A DNA stretch of 64,000 bases from Flavobacterium sp. NG2 (lineage in GTDB: Bacteria > Bacteroidota > Bacteroidia > Flavobacteriales > Flavobacteriaceae). The translations under genes were made by a program, and so were the position numbers. The notes beneath the pieces were generated by a model. That model did not search any database and was not told the origin of the DNA. It saw nothing but the letters and a program-made list of their open reading frames with translations. The DNA lies in NCBI RefSeq assembly GCF_034119845.1, contig NZ_CP139420.1, positions 722,001 through 786,000 of the forward strand, given 5' to 3'. This document shows, piece after piece, positions 51,983 to 59,963 of this stretch (positions are counted from its first letter, which is position 1; each line of letters begins with the position of its first letter).

Positions 51983-52690
51983 TTACTTCACCCCTCCAAA
52001 GGCACCAAAACAACTATTTTTATGCAAGATTTCGGTACTCGAAAAACCTACTTTCTTCATCAATTCTAATTGATACGTCATCGATCTTGGACTGTCTTCA
52101 ATTTCGATGTAATCAAAAACTTTTTGTTGATAGGTTTCCCCTCCCACTTCTTTAAGATACTCCCCATATTTTTCCCAAACCAACGCTGTAACCGAATCAT
52201 TTTCTTGAACAATCAAATCCGAAATCATCAAACAACCACCTGGCTTTAAACTATCGTATAATTTTCGGAAAACAAACTCCCAGTCGGCATCCTCTCTCAA
52301 ATGATGTAAAACCGCTCCAGCTAAAATAATATCAAAATGATCTCGAGCCAAATCGATTTCCCGAATATCACCTTGAATACAATTTACTTTTCCGTTAGTC
52401 ATTTCAGACACGCGTTCCTGCGCTTTGTCAAGCATATTTTGACTCAAATCAATTAAGGTACAATCCAAATTAGGTACTTTGGTCAACATCTTTAAAGTAT
52501 AATTTCCGCCGCCACAACCCAAATCAAGAACATGATTTGCATCTGGCTTAATGGCTTTGGCCGCCGATGTCAATAATTCTAAAGAAATTTGCGCATCAAT
52601 AGTAGCAACTTGTCCTGTTTCTAAATTCGAAAAACGTTCGACTTCTTTATCAAAACGTGCTTTGATTTCCGTAACTGTTGATTTTTTCAT
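51983..52690 (-). CDS. Class I SAM-dependent methyltransferase
   Basis: A 235-residue methyltransferase of Rossmann fold. Motif I is VLDLGCGGGNYTLKML, an acidic TLIDLSQ strand comes next, then NCIQGDIREID and DIILAGAVLHHLRED, with a late SLKPGGCLMISDLI. The catalytic part resembles small-molecule methyltransferases. It is divergent from the LysR regulator with only 85 bp between the start codons and a shared AT-rich palindromic region (52726-52752), so that regulator may control it. The product or substrate is not predictable. Confidence 0.85.
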   Translation of the reverse strand: MKKSTVTEIKARFDKEVERFSNLETGQVATIDAQISLELLTSAAKAIKPDANHVLDLGCGGGNYTLKMLTKVPNLDCTLIDLSQNMLDKAQERVSEMTNGKVNCIQGDIREIDLARDHFDIILAGAVLHHLREDADWEFVFRKLYDSLKPGGCLMISDLIVQENDSVTALVWEKYGEYLKEVGGETYQQKVFDYIEIEDSPRSMTYQLELMKKVGFSSTEILHKNSCFGAFGGVK

Positions 52691-52725
52691 AACGATTGTT
52701 TTTTACAAACCTATTACTTTTATAT

Positions 52726-52752
52726 ATGACACAAAAAGACTTATTTTGTCAT
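52726..52752. promoter_or_regulatory. Palindrome in the methyltransferase/lysR divergent spacer
   Basis: ATGACA (52726-52731) and TGTCAT (52747-52752) form an inverted repeat across a 15-nt A/T-rich centre. LysR-type regulators often bind such interrupted inverted repeats in the divergent promoter between regulator and target. Confidence 0.5.
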
Positions 52753-52775
52753 TAATCAATACTTAAAAAGTATTT

Positions 52776-53678
52776 ATGGAGTTACGTCATTTAAAATATT
52801 TCTTAAAGCTAGCCGAAGAGTTGAGCTTTGTACGCGCTGCCGAAAAATTATTCATTTCACAACCGCCTTTAAGTCGCCAAATCAAAGAATTGGAAACAGA
52901 ACTTGGCGCTACCCTTTTTGAGCGCAACAACAAAAGAGTGGCACTAACCGAAGCAGGGAAATTCTACGAAAAAGAAGTTCGTGAACTAATAAAAAACTTG
53001 GAACGAATCAATACTCAAACCAAGAAAATAAGCGAAAATCAAAGTGGTGAATTTCGAATTGCTTATGTTAGTTCAACTTTCTCAGGAGCCATTTCGAACT
53101 TGGTTCAACATTTAACGGAACAATATCCTTATGTTCGTTTTAGATTATATGAAGTACCCACTATCAAGCAAATTAACGCTATCGAAGATTTAAAAATTGA
53201 TTTAGGAATTGTACGTGCACCATTGCATTCGCCAAAAATTGCAACCCAACTTTGGTTCAAAGACAGTTTTTCTTTAGTATTCAACAAAAACCTCTATATC
53301 ATTGAAAAAGAACAAGATATCCCTACTTTAAGCGAAAGCACTTTTGTATTTTTCAATAAAGATTACGCTCCTCAGTACTATGAAAATTTACTTCAAATAT
53401 GTGCACATTTTGGTTTTACTCCAAAAGTGGTTCATGAATCGAATAATGTTTCTTCTATTATTCAATTGGTAAAAAATGGTTTAGGAGTTTCCATTGTTCC
53501 AACATCTATTTTAAGAAGTCATTTGTTTCCTGAATTAGGTTGTATCGAATTAAAGACAATTCCCCTTTTTACCGATATATTATTGGCGACTCCCAAAAAC
53601 CATGTCTCTGACATTTCTAAAACAGCAATTGCTTTTTTAAAAAAGGAGATTCCTGAAACACTTAAGGGAAAAATTTAA
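52776..53678 (+). CDS. LysR-family transcriptional regulator
   Basis: A 300-residue LysR-type activator or repressor. The N-terminal winged helix-turn-helix (about 1-60) reads MELRHLKYFLKLAEELSFVRAAEKLFISQPPLSRQIKELE, close to the family consensus. The C-terminal periplasmic-binding-type effector domain (about 90-295) has GEFRIAYVSSTFSGAI and a LGVSIVP segment near the end. Divergent to the methyltransferase at 51983-52690, which it may regulate, as LysR regulators commonly do with an adjacent divergent gene. The effector is not predictable. Confidence 0.9.
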   Translation: MELRHLKYFLKLAEELSFVRAAEKLFISQPPLSRQIKELETELGATLFERNNKRVALTEAGKFYEKEVRELIKNLERINTQTKKISENQSGEFRIAYVSSTFSGAISNLVQHLTEQYPYVRFRLYEVPTIKQINAIEDLKIDLGIVRAPLHSPKIATQLWFKDSFSLVFNKNLYIIEKEQDIPTLSESTFVFFNKDYAPQYYENLLQICAHFGFTPKVVHESNNVSSIIQLVKNGLGVSIVPTSILRSHLFPELGCIELKTIPLFTDILLATPKNHVSDISKTAIAFLKKEIPETLKGKI

Positions 53679-53835
53679 TGAGCCGGGATTTCACGAATAG
53701 TTTCCTTAAGATTTCAAATCTATAACCATACTTATTTTTACAAAACTCAAATTCGTAAATTCGTGGCAAACTAACATCAATTCTTAGCCTTATCAAACCA
53801 AAACTTTCAGTAATTTGCTATTCAATAAAAAAGCT

Positions 53836-54309
53836 ATGGAAATCACGCACTTCAAAACCCCTTTAGGAATCGCTACAATTATAGGTGACGAAAACGGCAT
53901 AGCAAAAATAACGATTGCAGATGAAGGTAAAATAAGTACAGAAATCCCTGTTATTTTACGAAATGCCGTAACACAACTACAAGAGTATTTTGAAGGAAAT
54001 CGAACTCATTTTAACTTTAAACTCAATCCACAGGGAACCGAATTCCAACAAAAAGTTTGGCAGGCTTTAATCGAAATTCCCTATGGAAAGACGATCAGTT
54101 ATTTAGATTTATCCAAAAAATTAGGAGATGTCAAAGCCATTCGGGCAGTGGCTTCCACCAATGGCAAAAATCCTTTATGGATTGTTGTTCCTTGCCACAG
54201 AGTCATTGGAACAGATGGTTCGCTCACGGGATATGCTGGTGGTTTATGGCGAAAAAAATGGTTATTGGAACATGAAAATCCTTCGCAACAACAAACACTT
54301 TTATTGTAA
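53836..54309 (+). CDS. ogt: Methylated-DNA--protein-cysteine methyltransferase
   Basis: This suicide repair protein removes alkyl groups from O6-alkylguanine onto its own Cys. I start at the ATG at 53836 (157 residues); the frame from 53815 adds seven. The active-site motif WIVVPCHRVIG places the acceptor Cys at about residue 120. The DNA-binding helix-turn-helix precedes it (FQQKVWQALIEIPYGKTISYLDLSKKLGDVKAIRAVASTNGKNP). The last segment GSLTGYAGGLWRKKWLLEHE is typical. It lacks an Ada-type N-terminal zinc domain. Confidence 0.93.
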   Translation: MEITHFKTPLGIATIIGDENGIAKITIADEGKISTEIPVILRNAVTQLQEYFEGNRTHFNFKLNPQGTEFQQKVWQALIEIPYGKTISYLDLSKKLGDVKAIRAVASTNGKNPLWIVVPCHRVIGTDGSLTGYAGGLWRKKWLLEHENPSQQQTLLL

Positions 54310-54357
54310 ATTGAAACAATAATTGTGTAAATTCGTACTGAAACCTAGATGTGATTT

Positions 54358-55512
54358 ATGAGAGTATTTAAAAAAATCTTAATTGGATTATTGGCTTTGG
54401 CACTAATTCTAACACTGTCTTTGTATCTTTTTCAATTTGATTATTTGTTTAAGGCTGTTAGAATAACTTATTTCAACGGGCACACCACAGCTTTCTTAGA
54501 CGATTACAACTATTTTAACAATCGAAAGATTGAAAAAGGAGAACAGCCACAAGCTTGGCATATCTCCAAAGAATACAACCAAACAAAACCTACTCAAAGA
54601 TTAGAAGATTGGCATAAACAAACAGGAACTGTTGCCTTTGTTCTGATTAAAAAGGATAGCATTTGGAGCGAAAACTATTATGACAATTATACTAAGGATT
54701 CCAAGTCTAATTCTTTTTCGATGGCCAAAAGTATTGTAACGGCTTGTTTAGGAAAGGCGATTAAAGACGGAAAGATTAATAGTTTAGACCAAAAACTAAC
54801 CGATTTTTTCCCTGAATTTAAAAAAGGAAAAACGGCTCAAATAACCTTGGGTGATTTGGCTTCGATGGCTTCAGGATTGAACTGGGACGAATCCTATTAC
54901 AGCCCTTTTTCTATTACAACCCGAGCTTATTTTGATGAAAATTTAAGCCAACTTATTCTGGGATTAAAGGGAATTGAAGCTCCTGGCAAAACCTATAAAT
55001 ATCTTAGTGGTAATACACAACTGCTTGCCATGTGCATTGAAAAAGCGACAGGAAAAAGTTTGGCTGATTATGTTACGGAATCTTTCTGGAAACCATTAGG
55101 AATGGAAAACGACGCACTTTGGCAAACCGATTCTGAAAACGGCATGGTCAAAGCCTATTGTTGTATTGCTAGTAACGCTAGAGATTTTGCCCGTTTCGGA
55201 AAATTATATTTGCAAAAAGGAAATTGGAACGGAACACAAATTCTCGACAGTGCTTTTGTAGAAAAATCCACAACACCAAGATTTAAAGATTCACCTCAAT
55301 ACGGTTATGGCTGGTGGCTAAGCGATTATAAAAACAAAAAAATATTTAATATGCGCGGTCATTTAGGGCAATACGTGATTGTAATCCCTCAAGACGATTT
55401 AATTATCGTTAGACTGGGTCGTACTGAACACCAAAATACTAATGGATCACCTCATACCGATGATTTTTATTTATACATAGATGAAGCTTATGCTATGCTT
55501 GAACAAAAATAA
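54358..55512 (+). CDS. Serine hydrolase of the class C beta-lactamase fold
   Basis: A 384-residue membrane-anchored or exported enzyme with an N-terminal hydrophobic helix (ILIGLLALALILTLSLYLF). The nucleophile Ser is in SxxK of SFSMAKSIVTACLG, at about residue 122. The second motif (YxN type) is KYLSGNTQLLAMCIEKATGKSLADYV, where the third residue differs, and the third is RGHLGQYVIV, with HxG-like character. YGYGWWLSDY also fits. The group contains penicillin-binding, esterase and peptidase types; which applies is not clear. It lies after the MGMT gene and 12 bp before the PolB-like exonuclease. Confidence 0.85.
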   Translation: MRVFKKILIGLLALALILTLSLYLFQFDYLFKAVRITYFNGHTTAFLDDYNYFNNRKIEKGEQPQAWHISKEYNQTKPTQRLEDWHKQTGTVAFVLIKKDSIWSENYYDNYTKDSKSNSFSMAKSIVTACLGKAIKDGKINSLDQKLTDFFPEFKKGKTAQITLGDLASMASGLNWDESYYSPFSITTRAYFDENLSQLILGLKGIEAPGKTYKYLSGNTQLLAMCIEKATGKSLADYVTESFWKPLGMENDALWQTDSENGMVKAYCCIASNARDFARFGKLYLQKGNWNGTQILDSAFVEKSTTPRFKDSPQYGYGWWLSDYKNKKIFNMRGHLGQYVIVIPQDDLIIVRLGRTEHQNTNGSPHTDDFYLYIDEAYAMLEQK

Positions 55513-55524
55513 ATTTGATAACAA

Positions 55525-56238
55525 ATGATAGAAAAAATAAACCTCAATAATATTCTTTTTCTCGATATAGAAACCGTTCCTGAAACCGAAGATTTCAATT
55601 CTTTAGATGACGAAATGAAAGCTTTGTACGAACAAAAAACACAATACCAACGCAAAGACGATTACACTGCCGAAGAATTTTATGACCGTGCGGGAATTTG
55701 GGCGGAGTTTGGAAAAATTGTCTGTATCTCCGTTGGTTTTTTTGCCAATAAAAATGACATTCGAAATTTTAGAGTGACCTCATTTTTTGGAGAGGAAAAG
55801 AAAATTTTAAAGGATTTTAATAACCTAATCAACAATCATTTTAATCAACCCCAACATCTATTATGTGGACATAATGCCAAAGAATTTGACATTCCCTTTA
55901 TGGCGAGGCGGATGATTATCAATAATATTGAAATTCCAAACAAGCTGAATTTATTTGGCAAAAAACCTTGGGAAATCCCACATCTCGATACCTTGGAGTT
56001 ATGGAAGTTTGGCGATTACAAGCATTATACCTCTTTAAAATTGATGTGTAAAGTACTCGGAATTCCGTCTCCTAAGGGCGACATCGACGGCAGTCAGGTA
56101 GGGCATGTTTTTTATGTCGAAAAAGACATCGACCGCATTGTAACCTATTGCGAAAAAGATACGATCGCTGTGGCACAAATATTTCTGAGATTACGAAGGG
56201 AAGAGTTGTTGATTGAGGAGGAAATTATTCACGTGTAA
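55525..56238 (+). CDS. PolB-like 3'-5' exonuclease
   Basis: A 237-residue DEDD-type nuclease. ExoI is FLDIETVPE (Asp and Glu), ExoII is CGHNAKEFDIPFMARRM (Asp), and ExoIII is YCEKDTIAVAQIFLRL (Asp, in a Y-x-x-x-D form). This is the 'predicted 3'-5' exonuclease related to the PolB exonuclease domain' family, which has no polymerase partner. It probably trims DNA or RNA 3' ends; the cellular role is unknown. It begins 12 bp after the serine hydrolase gene. Confidence 0.88.
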   Translation: MIEKINLNNILFLDIETVPETEDFNSLDDEMKALYEQKTQYQRKDDYTAEEFYDRAGIWAEFGKIVCISVGFFANKNDIRNFRVTSFFGEEKKILKDFNNLINNHFNQPQHLLCGHNAKEFDIPFMARRMIINNIEIPNKLNLFGKKPWEIPHLDTLELWKFGDYKHYTSLKLMCKVLGIPSPKGDIDGSQVGHVFYVEKDIDRIVTYCEKDTIAVAQIFLRLRREELLIEEEIIHV

Positions 56239-56251
56239 AATATAAATAAAA

Positions 56252-57292
56252 TTACATATAGAAGAAAAGATATATAACAAGAAGTATCATTAAAAAGAAG
56301 ACTATTAAACTAATTCTTACTGACTTAAGATTTGCATGATTTTGAGAATTGATAAAAGTATCAATAATAGCTGATATTATAAGCCATGCAAAAAAGAGCC
56401 ATAATCTTCCAATGATACCACCAAAAATTGTAGTATTCCTTAAAAAGATATTGGATGGATTATACATTAAAAACAACAATATTGTTAAATTTAAAATTGT
56501 GGAAATTAATGTGATATAATTGATTTTCTTTGCTTCTTTTGTGATATATGTTAAATTAATATTTAAGATTTTTTCAGCAGGAATAATCATTATATGTCCT
56601 GGTACTTCTCTAATATTATTTGGAGGTATATCTTTTCTATATCGTCTAACATCTGTAAGATATATAGCTTTTAGGTCACCAGAATTTTTACAAATAGTAT
56701 GTTGTCTTAAAAAGCCTTTATAAAGCTTTGTTCCTTCATTTCCTATATCAACTAAAACATCAGCCTCTGTTAGTAAAACTTTTTGATTGGGAAGAATACC
56801 TCTAAAATCTTTAAATTTTAAGGATTCTCCACTTAAATAATAATGCCAATAGTTATTGAATCTTAAAGGTGAATATTTTTTGTCCCAGTCTAAAGTTCTT
56901 ACTATTTTCCAACATAATTGAGCAATAATAAAAGAAATAAAAATTACAACGGACATATAGCCTAATATCCAACATATTAATTCAATATCAAATAGCTCTT
57001 TGGGCAAAGAATCACTTTTTAATTTGGAATAAATTGTATTTAAAAACTTGTAATTATTAAAATTTTGAGTTTCTTGAGGATTTAATTTTCTATAAATTAG
57101 ATTTATAAAAATAACATAAGAAAGAACTTGTATGACTAAGCCTGGAATTAAACTGATATAAAAAGTATTGATCCAATTAGATGAATAAAATTGTTTTGAA
57201 AATTCACCAACAAAATAAAATCTTCTAAATACAATACCAGGAAAAACAAATAGCAAAAAAAGTATAACAGAGTTCCACGCTATTTCTTCCAT
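56252..57292 (-). CDS. Membrane protein, DUF6338-like
   Basis: A 346-residue protein with four or five membrane helices: an N-terminal SVILFLLFVFPGIVFRRFYF, a helix around YISLIPGLVIQVLSYVIFINLI, one at WILGYMSVVIFISFIIAQL, and two at the C-terminus (YITLISTILNLTILLFLMY, and RISLIVFFLMILLVIYLFFYM). Between these is a cytosolic part with KVLLTEADVLVDIGNEGTKLYKGFL and AIYLTDVRRYRKDI, the pattern I associate with DUF6338. Function is unknown. The gene is preceded by a 76-codon frame 9 bp away. Base composition is strongly AT-rich relative to neighbours, which could mean transfer. Confidence 0.65.
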   Translation of the reverse strand: MEEIAWNSVILFLLFVFPGIVFRRFYFVGEFSKQFYSSNWINTFYISLIPGLVIQVLSYVIFINLIYRKLNPQETQNFNNYKFLNTIYSKLKSDSLPKELFDIELICWILGYMSVVIFISFIIAQLCWKIVRTLDWDKKYSPLRFNNYWHYYLSGESLKFKDFRGILPNQKVLLTEADVLVDIGNEGTKLYKGFLRQHTICKNSGDLKAIYLTDVRRYRKDIPPNNIREVPGHIMIIPAEKILNINLTYITKEAKKINYITLISTILNLTILLFLMYNPSNIFLRNTTIFGGIIGRLWLFFAWLIISAIIDTFINSQNHANLKSVRISLIVFFLMILLVIYLFFYM

Positions 57293-57301
57293 AAATTCAT
57301 T

Positions 57302-57532
57302 TTAATTAATAAAATTAAATTCATTTCCATTGATTTCTATCTCAACCGAAGAATGATTGTTTTGGTTTAATCTTTTAATAAGTTTTTCCTTGTTCTCAGA
57401 ATTAGATAAAATCACATCAACTACTTCTTTGTCAACCATAGAAGTGTCTCTTCCAAATGTACCAACTACTTGTTGTTTAACTAGTCCAAACGAAGTTGAG
57501 AGAGACATTAAAATAACTTTTAAAGTTTCCAT
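57302..57532 (-). CDS. Small hypothetical protein in operon with the DUF6338-like gene
   Basis: A 76-residue frame, ending 9 bp before the DUF6338-like ATG, so probably one transcript. The sequence (METLKVILMSLSTSFGLVKQ, then VGTFGRDTSMVDKEVVDVIL and NENKEKLIKRLN-like) shows no recognised domain and no signal peptide; the C-terminus has EIEINGNEFNFIN. A partner of the membrane protein is plausible. The call depends only on spacing and the open frame. Confidence 0.5.
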   Translation of the reverse strand: METLKVILMSLSTSFGLVKQQVVGTFGRDTSMVDKEVVDVILSNSENKEKLIKRLNQNNHSSVEIEINGNEFNFIN

Positions 57533-57676
57533 AACATTGAGATTTATTCTTTTTGTACTGCAAAAGTAACAAATGAAAAGTGTTTTTTTATTAAATATAA
57601 ATAAAAATATTTATTTTCTAATAGTAAATTTTAACCTGTACTTTTAAAATATATACATTTACAAAAATTATAAATT

Positions 57677-59116
57677 ATGGTATTAAGTAGATTTTGGTTG
57701 GCGATTTTCATTTCGTCCATTGTATTTGTTGTTTTTGCTTTGTTTACAGGAAACAATTACACCATTGATTTTGTATTAAATGGACAAAAAGGAGACCCAA
57801 TTTTAGTATCTGAAAAATATTTAGACCAAATTCCGGTTTTTGTACGCGATAGCATCGAATTAAAAACAGACAAAACCATGATTGTCAATCGTGATTTGTC
57901 TAATCCAGATACAACTTATGTATATTCCAACAAAACCGTAAAAATATTCAGCGGAGTTCAAAAAGCAGATGGATTATTACCCACTTGTAAATACACTTTA
58001 GTCGATTTAGTCTTGCCATTGATTGCTTATTTAGCCTTTTTCTGTGGGTTGATGGAACTTTTAATCATCTCAGGAGCTACAGAAAAACTGGCTGTCGTAT
58101 TGAGTCCAGTATTCGTAAAAGTATTTCCAAGTATTCCTAAAAACCACCCATCAATTTCTTATATGACGATGAACTTTGCCGCTAATTTTTTAGGGTTAGA
58201 TTCGGCTGCCACTCCTTTTGGTTTAAAAGCCATGCAAAGTTTACAAGAAATAAATCCCGATAAAGACCAAGCCAGTGATGCGCAAATTATGTTTATGTGC
58301 TTGCATGCTTCGGGACTGACATTGATAGCGACGTCTATTATTGGATACCGAGCTGCCGCTAATGCTGCCAATCCAGCCGATGTGATGTTGCCTTGTATCA
58401 TTACTTCTTTTATCGGTACTATTGCTGCATTTATTATTGTCGGGCTGAAACAAAAAATCAACTTCAAGAGCGCCTCTTTGGCGGTAGGTTTAATCACGTT
58501 GATTGGAGGGATTATTGGGTTGTTGTTGTATGTGAATCATTTGGATTTAATAGGAAAAAGCTATTTCACTTCTAACCTTTCTGCATTGATATTAATTGCC
58601 ATTATTGCCTATACTTTGATTTTATCAATGGTAAAAGAAAAGAAATTTGCCGATGCCAATACAACCGTTTACGAAACCTTTGTAGTAGGGGCAAATAATG
58701 GTGTCAAAACAGGAGTTGTGATTTTTCCTTATGTTTTGGGAATGTTAGTAGCCATTTCTTTATTTAGAAACAGTGGTTTATTTGAAATTATTAGCAATGG
58801 AATTGCTTTTATTTTTTCAAATTTGGGAGTTAACAAAGAAATTACCGATGCCTTACCCGTAGCCTTGTTACGTCCTTTTAGTTCTGCAGGTTCGCGTGGA
58901 TTTTTGATCGATTCGATGAATACCTTTGGCGCCGATTCGATGACCGGAAGATTAAGTAGTATTTTCCAGTGTAGTGCCGAAAGTACGTTCTATGTGATTG
59001 CGGTTTATTTTGGCTCTGTAAACATCAAAAACACTCGTTATGCCTTACCAATCATGCTATGGGTTGATTTAATCTGTGTGATTACAGCGATTTTTGTAGC
59101 TAGTTGGTTTTTTTAA
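57677..59116 (+). CDS. Fused SpmA-SpmB (nucleoside-recognition/Gate domain) membrane protein
   Basis: A 479-residue polytopic inner-membrane protein in which two Gate (nucleoside recognition) halves are joined. The SpmA-like half (about 120-280) has the signature YMTMNFAANFLGLDSAATPFGLKAMQSLQEIN. The SpmB-like half (about 340-479) has LRPFSSAGSRGFLIDSM and SIFQCSAESTFYVIAVYFGSV. In Bacillus, SpmA and SpmB are separate and act in spore-core dehydration; non-sporulating Bacteroidota carry this fusion with unknown role, perhaps as transporter. An extra soluble loop at about 30-90 follows the first helix. It is a single gene with unrelated neighbours. Confidence 0.85.
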   Translation: MVLSRFWLAIFISSIVFVVFALFTGNNYTIDFVLNGQKGDPILVSEKYLDQIPVFVRDSIELKTDKTMIVNRDLSNPDTTYVYSNKTVKIFSGVQKADGLLPTCKYTLVDLVLPLIAYLAFFCGLMELLIISGATEKLAVVLSPVFVKVFPSIPKNHPSISYMTMNFAANFLGLDSAATPFGLKAMQSLQEINPDKDQASDAQIMFMCLHASGLTLIATSIIGYRAAANAANPADVMLPCIITSFIGTIAAFIIVGLKQKINFKSASLAVGLITLIGGIIGLLLYVNHLDLIGKSYFTSNLSALILIAIIAYTLILSMVKEKKFADANTTVYETFVVGANNGVKTGVVIFPYVLGMLVAISLFRNSGLFEIISNGIAFIFSNLGVNKEITDALPVALLRPFSSAGSRGFLIDSMNTFGADSMTGRLSSIFQCSAESTFYVIAVYFGSVNIKNTRYALPIMLWVDLICVITAIFVASWFF

Positions 59117-59175
59117 AATGATGATGAAAATAACGATGAAAATAATAAACGTTTTGTAGCCTACGAATTAATCCT

Positions 59176-59286
59176 GAACCTTCGGCTCTGTTTAATATTT
59201 GAGTCCCATAGGGACGACACATATTGTAGCAACGGATTTTAATCCGTTGATGGAATGAAATAAGAAAAATAGAGTTCCGTAGGAAC
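59176..59286. repeat. REP-like hairpins upstream of the RAYT gene
   Basis: Four short hairpins lie in a row: a degenerate GAACC-TTC-GGCTC (59176-59188), GTCCC-ATA-GGGAC (59203-59215), CAACGGATTT with its complement (59230-59249), and GTTCC-GTA-GGAAC (59274-59286). Each stem is different but three-base centres recur, as in bacterial REP sequences linked to a Y1 transposase. Confidence 0.75.
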
Positions 59287-59306
59287 GGTTCATAAAAGAC
59301 CAAATA

Positions 59307-59768
59307 ATGGCAAACACCTATCATCAAGTCTACCTTCAAGTTGTTTTTGCAGTTAAATACCGTGAAGCAGTTATTGCTGATGAATGGAGATCAACCTTAC
59401 TTGGTGTTATAGGCAATTTAATAAATGAAACAGGTTGCAAAACAATTATTGTGAATGGAGTTGAAGATCACGTTCATTGTTTTTTAGGTTTGAAACCAAC
59501 GGTTTCCATTTCAGAGCTAATGAAAACGGTAAAGGCTAAATCTTCTAAATATATTAACGATCATAGTTTGACTTCTTCAAGATTTGAATGGCAAGAAGGC
59601 TATGGCGTTTTCTCATATAGTCATTCTCAAATGGGTGCAGTTTATAAATACATTGCTAACCAAGAAGACCATCATAAGAGGCAAAGTTTTCATGATGAAT
59701 ATTTAGATTTTCTAAATAAATTTGAAATCCCATTTGATGCAAGGTATACTTTTGAAGATTTAATATGA
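59307..59768 (+). CDS. REP-associated Y1 transposase (RAYT, IS200/IS605-like TnpA)
   Basis: A 153-residue single-strand transposase of the HUH class. The HUH motif is HVH at residues 55-57 (GVEDHVHCFLGL), and the catalytic Tyr is Tyr115 in YKYIANQEDHHK, with the Gln at 119. The N-terminus MANTYHQVYLQVVFAVKYRE and the C-terminal DARYTFED match TnpA_IS200 proteins. Hairpins of REP type lie on both sides (59176-59286 and 59772-59811), which makes it a RAYT rather than a standard IS200, since no terminal element ends are obvious. It is expected to act on those hairpins. Confidence 0.9.
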   Translation: MANTYHQVYLQVVFAVKYREAVIADEWRSTLLGVIGNLINETGCKTIIVNGVEDHVHCFLGLKPTVSISELMKTVKAKSSKYINDHSLTSSRFEWQEGYGVFSYSHSQMGAVYKYIANQEDHHKRQSFHDEYLDFLNKFEIPFDARYTFEDLI

Positions 59769-59771
59769 ACC

Positions 59772-59811
59772 GAGCCTACGGCTCTATGCTATGTATAAAT
59801 CACGTAGTGAT
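59772..59811. repeat. REP-like hairpins downstream of the RAYT gene
   Basis: GAGCC-TAC-GGCTC (59772-59784) and ATCAC-GTA-GTGAT (59799-59811) are perfect stems with three-base centres, each followed by an ATGT or ACATA word, as in the upstream set. Confidence 0.75.
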
Positions 59812-59934
59812 GGTACATATTATTTTAATTTACAAATACAACTAACAACTGCAAGAACCCATAACACCTATTATTTTATAACAATTCTAAAACATAAGTT
59901 GATATAAATCACATGAATTTCCTTCTACAATTCT

Positions 59935-59942
59935 TATATTTG
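59935..59942 (+). promoter_or_regulatory. -7 box (TATATTTG) of the fumarase gene
   Basis: TATATTTG matches TAnnTTTG, 21 bp before the fumarase ATG at 59964. It has no operator palindromes after it, so it differs from the alginate promoters. Confidence 0.55.
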
Positions 59943-59963
59943 GGATTCTAAAAAAACACATAA

